Source: Henriciella sp045287255 (GTDB lineage Bacteria > Pseudomonadota > Alphaproteobacteria > Caulobacterales > Hyphomonadaceae). Taken from it: DNA of 64,000 nt. Of the stretch, positions 58,159 to 64,000 are shown in pieces. Location of the stretch: assembly GCF_045287255.1 (NCBI RefSeq), contig NZ_CP137142.1, positions 868,001 through 932,000 on the forward strand, given 5' to 3'. The notes under the pieces were generated by a model. It saw only the letters and a program-made list of their open reading frames with translations, was not told the DNA's origin and ran no database searches. A program made the position numbers and the translations under genes. Within the stretch, counting starts at the first letter, position 1. Each line of letters opens with the position of its first letter.

Positions 58159-59032
58159 GCTCGGTAAACAGCTCCATGAGGAGGGCATGCCGTGCACGCC
58201 CGTCGAGAATGACCGCCCCGCCGACACCCTTTGTGACAGCATTCGCCGCGGTTTCAAGCTTGGGAATCATTCCACCGATTACGGTTCCGTCATCTATCAG
58301 GCCTTGAATGCTGCGATGATCAATCTCGCGGATCAGAGTTTTGGCCTTATCGAGAACACCAACAATGTCTGTAAGCAGGAGCAAACGCTTGGCTCCAAGC
58401 GCTGCAGCTACCGCTCCGGCAGCGGTATCTGCGTTGACATTGTAACGTCGACCATCGCTGCCAACGCCCACAGGAGCGATGACCGGGATAATGTCAGCTT
58501 CGGCCTGCATCAGCGTGTTCAGAACCGTGACATCAACATTTTCCGGCTCACCGACAAAACCGAGATCAATGACCTGCTCAACATGGCTGCCGGGATCGCG
58601 GCTGGTTTTGGTGGCGCGGCGCACCCGCATCAGATCGCCATCTGAACCCGACAGGCCAACAGCCCGTCCACCGGCACTATTGATCGCACGAACGATGGAT
58701 TTGTTGATCGGTCCTGACAGAACCATCTCAACCGCTTCCATGGTTGCATCATCGGTCACCCGCAGGCCGTCACGGAATTCAGACTGTATGCCGAGACGCT
58801 CCAGAAGTTTCGCAATCTGTGGTCCGCCACCGTGCACAATGACGGGATTAAGCCCGAGATGTTTGAGCAGCACGACATCGCGTGCAAAAGCCGCCGAGAG
58901 GTCCTCATCCACCATGGCATGGCCACCATATTTGATGACCACAGTCTGGCGATCATAGCGCTGAATGTAGGGCAAAGCCTCAGATAATGTGGCAGCCGTC
59001 AGCTGGGCTTGGGATTGAGATGTCTCGGTCAT
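58133..59032 (-). CDS. argB: Acetylglutamate kinase
   Basis: This 299-residue amino-acid kinase phosphorylates N-acetylglutamate in arginine synthesis. IKYGGHAM, VHGGGPQI, and the C-terminal KLETAANAVTKGV and ILDGR segments are present. It shows the arginine-sensitive N-terminal helix form. Its end overlaps the DUF1036 gene. In many alphaproteobacteria engB lies just upstream of argB; here three unrelated genes separate them. Confidence 0.96.
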   Translation of the reverse strand: MTETSQSQAQLTAATLSEALPYIQRYDRQTVVIKYGGHAMVDEDLSAAFARDVVLLKHLGLNPVIVHGGGPQIAKLLERLGIQSEFRDGLRVTDDATMEAVEMVLSGPINKSIVRAINSAGGRAVGLSGSDGDLMRVRRATKTSRDPGSHVEQVIDLGFVGEPENVDVTVLNTLMQAEADIIPVIAPVGVGSDGRRYNVNADTAAGAVAAALGAKRLLLLTDIVGVLDKAKTLIREIDHRSIQGLIDDGTVIGGMIPKLETAANAVTKGVGGAVILDGRARHALLMELFTEHGAGTIIY

Positions 59033-59072
59033 GGCAGTGCCTTAACGGGATTTGGAGGCGTTTTGAAAGGCT

Positions 59073-59543
59073 CTATAGGTCAAGAGTCATAAACAGACTA
59101 TAAGGATCAGCTTTATACTCGCCGAACGGACCGCATTCGACAAATCCATAAGCCTCATAAAGGCGGACTGCGGGCCTGAAGCCCTGTTCGGAACCGGTTT
59201 CCAAACTCAGGCGCTTATAGCCACGCTCGCGCGCAATCTTCAGAATGTGCTCCAGCATCTTACGGCCTAAACCAGCGCCACGTTTTGAGGCCAGGGTATG
59301 CATGGATTTGATCTCACCATGCGTCTGGTCAATTTGCTTCAGAGCACCGCAGCCAACCAGCGTTTCCCCTTCACGAATTTGCCAGACGGTGATGTCATCT
59401 CCTTTCAGGCCATCAATCGGCAGGAAGTGACAGCTTCCCGGCGGGGAGATGGAGAGCATCAACGTGGCATGGGTGTCGATAAGCGCGATAAAGTCCGCAT
59501 CATCGAGATTGGCAGGAGAAATCACAGCGTGCTTTTGGGTCAT
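59073..59543 (-). CDS. GNAT N-acetyltransferase
   Basis: This 156-residue acetyltransferase has the acetyl-CoA loop RGAGLGRKMLEHIL, preceded by IKSMHTL, and ends in YEAYGFVECGPFGEY. It resembles small PanZ/PhnO-type GNAT enzymes, possibly for amino acids or protein side chains. The ATG at 59543 (MTQKHAV) gives the natural N-terminus; the open frame runs to 59591. It lies between argB and the TonB-dependent receptor. Confidence 0.88.
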   Translation of the reverse strand: MTQKHAVISPANLDDADFIALIDTHATLMLSISPPGSCHFLPIDGLKGDDITVWQIREGETLVGCGALKQIDQTHGEIKSMHTLASKRGAGLGRKMLEHILKIARERGYKRLSLETGSEQGFRPAVRLYEAYGFVECGPFGEYKADPYSLFMTLDL

Positions 59544-59570
59544 ACTTTGTCCGTATGCCGCATGACCAAG

Positions 59571-59606
59571 AAAAGCAAAACCCTCGACCACTGGTGCGGT
59601 CGAGGG
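59571..59606 (-). terminator. Rho-independent terminator after the TonB-dependent receptor
   Basis: Read on the minus strand, CCCTCGACC and GGTCGAGGG form a nine-base-pair stem followed by TTTTGCTTTT. It lies 35 bases beyond the receptor stop and just before the acetyltransferase start. Confidence 0.85.
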
Positions 59607-59640
59607 CGATTAGAGTATGCTTGGTTTTCAAGCAGGCTTA

Positions 59641-61932
59641 TTAGAAGTCTGCGGTAAACCGGATGCCGTAGAATTGTGGTTTCCCGGCAATAAAGGTCGG
59701 GATACCGAACGCATCGCCGGTATTTCCGGCATCAATCAAGTACTCTTCATCAAAGGCATTGTTGATGTAAGCACTGACAGAGTAGCGGTCTGTAATTGCC
59801 AGATTAACGTTAAAGTTGATCAGGGCATAGCCATCCTGACTGATCGCTTCGCGCTCTGAATTGTCAAAATAGACTTTTGACTGCCAGGTCACATTTGGAA
59901 CCAAAGTGAGTTCACCAATCGGCGTATCAAAACGCGCTCGCGCGGCGATCGAGGCGGTATGGTCCGGTGACAAACGCAGACGGTTGCCCGCAAACGGGCC
60001 ACCGTCGTCTTTAAACCGAGTTTCGTTCCAGCCATAAGTGGCAGTGACGTCAAACATCTCGTTCGGGGTATAGAAGATCTCGATTTCTGCCCCATTTGAC
60101 TCTGCATCACCCGCATTGACCGGCTGCAACAGGCCCTGATCATCAACGATTGTGTCCTGAAAGTCTTTATAGTCATAACGATAGACAGACGCGTTCACAT
60201 TCAGGCTGCCATCGAGATAAATCCCTTTGATGCCTGCTTCGATAGCGTCGACAAGCTCAGCATCAAGTGTTGTGAAGCCCGCTTGTGGGGTTCCTGCAGA
60301 AGCGGTCAGAACTTCCGGTCGACGTCCGCGAGAGACATTGGCAAACAGGTTCACATTATCTGAGAGCTCCAGCTTACCCGCGAGGCGGAAGGTCAGGTCA
60401 TCAAACTCATCGCTGGCTTCAATCAGGCCATTCGCATCAGCGTCTGGTAGACCAGCCGTTGGCTGAACAAAGATACCAGCAAAGGTAAGATTGCTTGGTC
60501 CTTCGGGAAGTTCAACGATTAGGCCGGATGTCTTTTCATCCCAAGTGTAGCGCAAACCACCCGTCAGCTCGAAGCCACCGCCCATGTCGACGCTGACATC
60601 GCCAAAAATCTCGTATGAGGTTGTTTCGCCAAAGTTGGTGAAAATCTCATTGTGGATTGGCTTAAGCGGTAAACCGCCAGCGAGTGGGTTAAGATTGATT
60701 GCCGGCAGACTATCAATGTCGGGGACATTTGGTGGAACGAGGAAGCCCCCCAGCAGAGCTTGGACGGCGCGTTCGTCATAAGAGAGCGGGACAGCCTGAC
60801 TGCCGTCTTCATCGAAGTAGTTGGCGCCCACGAAACCGCGAATGGATTCGTTATAGTCAAAGTTCAAACGCAATTCCTGACTGAATTGCTCGCCTTCGGC
60901 ATCTTCAACGAAAGCAAAGACTGGCAGGCCAAAGCCATCAGGATCGAAGACTTCATAGCTTTCGAACTCGCGGTAGCCGGTGATTGAGGTCAGGCTGAGG
61001 CTGTCATTGATCTGATAGTCTGCGAGGGCTGTGAGACCCCAGACTTCACGGTCGAGGCCGAGATCGCCATCGACGAAATCACCAAAGCTGTTGAGATTGG
61101 CGGGCTCCCAGGCTTCGCGGGATGCGCCGGGGAGCGGATCAAAAGCCCCGGATTTGAAGCTGGTGCCGCTTGGGTTGTCTTCCTGATAGTTTGCGATCAG
61201 GTCGAGAGAGAAGTCTGCATTAGGGGTGAAGCTTAGGCTACCCCGAATGGCTTTCATATCCTGGCTGTTAAAGTCTTCTTCGTTCGGGTTCAGGCTTTCA
61301 ACATAGCCATCGCGCTCGCGCAGGCGGGCAGATAAACGGAAAGCGAGCATGTCATCCACAAGCGGCCCGGTAATGAAACCCTCGGCAAACTTCTCATTCT
61401 CATTCCCGATGCCCACACTGGCACTGGCCGCGAAATCAAATTGCGGCTTGGCTTGAATAATGTTCACACCGCCGATCAGAGCGCCGCGCCCAAACAGGGT
61501 TGGTTGTGGGCCTTTAGCGACCTCAACGCGCTCAATGTCAAAAAGCTCAACGACAGAGCCGCGAGAGCGAGAGATGGAAACCCCATCCTGAAAAACCGCG
61601 ATACGGGGTTCGATATTGGACTCGCCGCTGTCTGAGGTCAGACCGCGGATCACAAATCCTGGATTATTCGGGCTTTGCTCTTGAACTTCAAAACCGGGAA
61701 TGAAGCGGGCGAGTTCATCAAATTCAGCAAGGCCAAGGTCAGATAGTGTTTCGCCATCAATTGAGCTGACCGCAACCGGGACATCGATCAGGGCTTGTTC
61801 GCGCTTCTGGACCGTCACGGTGACAACGTCTTGGCGAAGCTCTTCGCTTTCGGCGTTGTCTTGAGCGGTCGCGGGTAAGGCCAATGCGGCGAGGCAAAGC
61901 GCTGATGCGCTGAGGGTGAGGGATCGTTGCAT
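59641..61932 (-). CDS. TonB-dependent outer-membrane receptor
   Basis: This 763-residue outer-membrane protein has a signal peptide (about residues 1-24), a plug domain with a TonB-box-like DVVTVTVQKRE, then the beta-barrel that ends in Phe. No N-terminal signalling domain is present, so it is not linked to an anti-sigma factor. Substrates of such receptors include siderophores, B12 and plant or algal sugars; none can be chosen here. The 240-base region upstream has no recognised Fur, B12 or Zur element. It is transcribed away from the diguanylate cyclase gene. Confidence 0.93.
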   Translation of the reverse strand: MQRSLTLSASALCLAALALPATAQDNAESEELRQDVVTVTVQKREQALIDVPVAVSSIDGETLSDLGLAEFDELARFIPGFEVQEQSPNNPGFVIRGLTSDSGESNIEPRIAVFQDGVSISRSRGSVVELFDIERVEVAKGPQPTLFGRGALIGGVNIIQAKPQFDFAASASVGIGNENEKFAEGFITGPLVDDMLAFRLSARLRERDGYVESLNPNEEDFNSQDMKAIRGSLSFTPNADFSLDLIANYQEDNPSGTSFKSGAFDPLPGASREAWEPANLNSFGDFVDGDLGLDREVWGLTALADYQINDSLSLTSITGYREFESYEVFDPDGFGLPVFAFVEDAEGEQFSQELRLNFDYNESIRGFVGANYFDEDGSQAVPLSYDERAVQALLGGFLVPPNVPDIDSLPAINLNPLAGGLPLKPIHNEIFTNFGETTSYEIFGDVSVDMGGGFELTGGLRYTWDEKTSGLIVELPEGPSNLTFAGIFVQPTAGLPDADANGLIEASDEFDDLTFRLAGKLELSDNVNLFANVSRGRRPEVLTASAGTPQAGFTTLDAELVDAIEAGIKGIYLDGSLNVNASVYRYDYKDFQDTIVDDQGLLQPVNAGDAESNGAEIEIFYTPNEMFDVTATYGWNETRFKDDGGPFAGNRLRLSPDHTASIAARARFDTPIGELTLVPNVTWQSKVYFDNSEREAISQDGYALINFNVNLAITDRYSVSAYINNAFDEEYLIDAGNTGDAFGIPTFIAGKPQFYGIRFTADF

Positions 61933-62172
61933 GGGTCGTGCTCCATTCTTGCGTAATGGGAGCGCGTTACGGTGTTTGTGCTACAGTATGGCGACGGTTT
62001 TGTTGCCATCTCATGACATTGAGCGGTTCGGTTCAATCTGTTGTGAAACGGTAACAGGTTAACGTGATCTGTGAGATTTTTTGGTCATCCTCAACAGATA
62101 TCAATGCGTGTCAGGCATAAGCAGAAAAAAGACATCAACCTTCGTGGCGGTACAAGATTCAAGGAGAGGCCT

Positions 62173-63156
62173 TTGCCTTCCAAGACGTTTCCGATTGAGA
62201 AAATTCCAGCTCTTCCACGGGAGTCTGTCGGCGCCGATGTGATCCAGTTGTTTACTGACTATCCGGCCATTCCCGGACTGGCGGTTGTCGATGAAGCGGG
62301 ACGCCCGATTGCCTACATTAATCGCCACGCCTTCATGACGAAATTCACCAGCCTTTATGGGCGCGCTTTGTATGAAAAGCGTCCAGCCGAAACGCTCGCG
62401 TCCCAGGATTACCGGACGGTCTCTCTGGACGATGATCTTGAAGCGGTAGCAAGCCTTGAGCGCCGGGATGAACAGATGACCGGGGACACTGGTTTGATCG
62501 TGATTGACCAGAACGGTCTCTATCACGGCATGACGAGCGCCTTTGCCTTGATGACGGTTCTATTGTCAGAGAACGAAACGTTGGTTGCAGAACTGCGACG
62601 TGAGGTGGCTGAACGCGAAGCTGTCGAGAAACAAATGCGATTGCTCGCCGAAACAGACGCGCTTACCGGGCTGTTTAATCGCCGTCGTTTCCTTCAAGCT
62701 CTGCTCGAAAAGGTTGAACGGAATGAGCCATTTGTCATTATCTATACCGATCTGGATCGGTTCAAACAGGTCAACGACAATTATGGGCATGCGGCCGGGG
62801 ATGTCGTTTTAAAGGTTGTGGCCGAGCGTCTGCTCGATTTTAAGAGCGCGAGTGTTTGCGCCCGTCTGGGCGGGGATGAGTTTGCACTGGTTTGCGAGGA
62901 CTTCGTCGATAATGCCATGCTGGATGTGCTTCTAAAGACACTAAACCACCATATCTGCGCGCCGATTAAGAGCGAGTATGGCCTTCTTGAGGTTGGTGCC
63001 TCGTTTGGAACGGCGCGTTATCCTGAAGAGTTTACAACCGTTAGCGCCCTGATCGAAGCGGCGGATAAGCGCATGCTGCGGGCGAAGGTTGGCCCAGGGC
63101 GGCGACAGAGTGATCGGCGCGAAACTCATGCGGATCGTCACCTAAAGGCGGTTTAG
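62173..63156 (+). CDS. CBS-type domain plus GGDEF diguanylate cyclase
   Basis: This 327-residue protein has an N-terminal CBS-like pair (about residues 20-135: PGLAVVDEAGRPIAYINRH...LIVIDQNGLYHGM), a short helical linker and a GGDEF domain (about 170-320: DALTGLFNRRRFLQ, TDLDRFKQVND, LGGDEFALV). The catalytic signature is intact, so it should make cyclic di-GMP. The inhibitory I-site RxxD before GGDEF is replaced (KSAS), so product inhibition may be lost. TTG 62173 is favoured because AAGGAGAGG lies four to six bases upstream and the domain starts there; a GTG at 62071 is also in frame. Confidence 0.88.
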   Translation: MPSKTFPIEKIPALPRESVGADVIQLFTDYPAIPGLAVVDEAGRPIAYINRHAFMTKFTSLYGRALYEKRPAETLASQDYRTVSLDDDLEAVASLERRDEQMTGDTGLIVIDQNGLYHGMTSAFALMTVLLSENETLVAELRREVAEREAVEKQMRLLAETDALTGLFNRRRFLQALLEKVERNEPFVIIYTDLDRFKQVNDNYGHAAGDVVLKVVAERLLDFKSASVCARLGGDEFALVCEDFVDNAMLDVLLKTLNHHICAPIKSEYGLLEVGASFGTARYPEEFTTVSALIEAADKRMLRAKVGPGRRQSDRRETHADRHLKAV

Positions 63157-63178
63157 AGCTCAATTTGCACACGGCTTG

Positions 63179-63829
63179 TTATGTGTTTGCGAGACGCCCG
63201 ATCTCAGCTCTCAGTTCGGCAATGCCAAAGCCCTTTTCAGAAGAGGTCACCCGAACGACCGGGTGTGCAGCGCCATGGGTCTTCAGGGCGCTTTCAACCT
63301 TGGCTTTGACCTTGGCCAGTTCGCTGGCTTTGATCTTGTCGGACTTTGTCAGAACGACTTGATAGATCACAGCAGCCGTATCGAGCATGGCCATAGTTTC
63401 GAGATCGGTATCCATAAGGCCACGGCGACTGTCGACCAGCAGGAAGACTCGCTGCAGATTCGCCCGGCCCTGTAGATAGCGCTTGGTCAGGCGGGTCCAT
63501 TTCGCAGCCTGCGTTTTGGAGACTTTGGCATAGCCAAAGCCGGGCAAATCCACGACCCAGAGGCGATCCGGTCCGAGATTGAAATAGTTTAGTTCCCGCG
63601 TCTTGCCGGGCTCTGCTGAAGAGCGGGCGAGGTTCTTGCGATTCAAGAGCGCATTGATCAGGCTCGACTTGCCAACATTGGAGCGTCCGGCAAAAGCGAT
63701 TTCCGGGCGATCCATTGCCGGAAGCTGATGCAGGTCCGCAGCGCCGAGGATAAACTCAACCGGAGACAGACAGAGCTTGCGCCCGGCTTCAAGCGCCTCA
63801 TCAGAGAATTCGGGCGGCTGTTCGCTCAT
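63179..63829 (-). CDS. engB: Ribosome biogenesis GTPase EngB (YihA/YsxC)
   Basis: This 216-residue GTPase helps assemble the large ribosomal subunit. The G1 loop GRSNVGKSS (48-56), the DLPGFGYA G3 and TKSD G4 motifs are intact. It lies three bases after the yidC stop, and the yidC-engB pair is the usual arrangement. Some members also influence division. Confidence 0.95.
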   Translation of the reverse strand: MSEQPPEFSDEALEAGRKLCLSPVEFILGAADLHQLPAMDRPEIAFAGRSNVGKSSLINALLNRKNLARSSAEPGKTRELNYFNLGPDRLWVVDLPGFGYAKVSKTQAAKWTRLTKRYLQGRANLQRVFLLVDSRRGLMDTDLETMAMLDTAAVIYQVVLTKSDKIKASELAKVKAKVESALKTHGAAHPVVRVTSSEKGFGIAELRAEIGRLANT

Positions 63830-63832
63830 GTT

Positions 63833-64000
63833 TTACTCTGCGGGCTTGTCGCTACTTCGCCCGAGTAATCGCCCGACCAGTTTATCGAGTTCGGTCTCCA
63901 CCCCGTTTCGTCGCATGATGTAATATTGCTGGATCAGGGACAGGATGTTGGACCAGACCCAGTAGAGCACGAGGCCAGCAGCAAAGCCGCCAAACACGAA
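63833..64000 (-). CDS. yidC: Membrane protein insertase YidC, C-terminal end (cut by window)
   Basis: Only the last 55 codons are inside the window (minus strand, 5' end beyond base 64000). The translation FGGFAAGLVLYWVWSNIL followed by SLIQQYYIM and a charged tail is the conserved end of YidC with its last membrane helix. The stop is TAA at 63833-63835, three bases before the engB start. YidC inserts membrane proteins with or without SecYEG. Confidence 0.93.
   Translation of the reverse strand, partial: FVFGGFAAGLVLYWVWSNILSLIQQYYIMRRNGVETELDKLVGRLLGRSSDKPAE

Noticed and set aside
61933..62172. Cobalamin or other riboswitch upstream of the TonB-dependent receptor
   Set aside because: No B12-box or other conserved riboswitch core was seen in the 240 bases.

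Overview
The window looks like a chromosomal segment of an alphaproteobacterium of the Caulobacterales/Hyphomonadales type (Hyphomonadaceae-like; genus not determined). The main evidence is a CtrA master regulator with phospho-Asp51, a SciP (DUF1153) gene upstream of fliF as remembered for Caulobacter, GANTC (CcrM-type) sites clustered before ctrA, a ChvI-type regulator, the ftsB-pdhA-pdhB-pdhC-lpd block, and a yidC-engB-...-argB-...-dapD order. Genes are dense. After choosing starts by ribosome binding site, no stretch of more than 300 bases lacks a gene. I saw no rRNA, tRNA, CRISPR array, insertion sequence or prophage.

Layout. 0-8 kb: accessory metabolic and envelope genes (MAPEG protein, CPBP protease, Asp/Glu-racemase-like protein, CoA-transferase, acetyltransferase, Sel1-type protein, TPR-sulfotransferase), an orphan chvI and yghU. 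8-9.6 kb: a quorum-sensing luxR-luxI pair with structured leaders. 9.6-15 kb: nitroreductase, a large exported zincin-like protein, a P-loop kinase-like protein and an M20 lipoprotein hydrolase. 15-21.7 kb: FtsB-like protein, the complete pyruvate dehydrogenase complex and Hsp33. 21.7-25.5 kb: a 25-bp perfect inverted repeat, nitronate monooxygenase, SDR, thioredoxin-like lipoprotein, RNase HI and a membrane protein.

25.6-31 kb (minus strand): sciP - fliF - fliG - small ORF - fliN - flhF - flhG - ctrA. This cell-cycle and flagellar block holds the most unusual genes in the window: a FliF of only 215 residues that keeps TM1, an RBM3-like region, TM2 and the FliG-binding tail but lacks RBM1, RBM2 and the beta-collar, and an FlhF whose GTPase motifs are degraded (Walker Lys changed to Arg, DTAGR lost).

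31-47 kb: mnmA, a membrane LytTR regulator, a TauD-type dioxygenase with a serine hydrolase, an acyl desaturase, a YjhX-family protein, a cupin, Zur, a membrane protein with a primase-like zinc ribbon, an FAD-linked dehydrogenase, a Sua5-type tRNA enzyme, DUF1489, an amidase and an SRPBCC protein. 47-54 kb: both methylmalonyl-CoA mutase subunits, acyltransferase-3, a LiuC-like hydratase, an NDUFS6-type zinc-finger protein and an MBL hydrolase. 54-64 kb: ptsN, hpf, dapD, pyrimidine nucleotidase, a DUF1036 protein, argB, then GNAT, a TonB-dependent receptor and a diguanylate cyclase lying between argB and engB-yidC (yidC is cut by the window end).

Functional themes are central carbon entry (PDH, propionyl-CoA/branched-chain steps), cell-cycle-linked motility control (CtrA, SciP, polar FlhF/FlhG, C-ring proteins) and signalling (AHL quorum sensing, c-di-GMP, LytTR, ChvI). 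All functional statements rest on motif recognition and memory of families; no database search was run.
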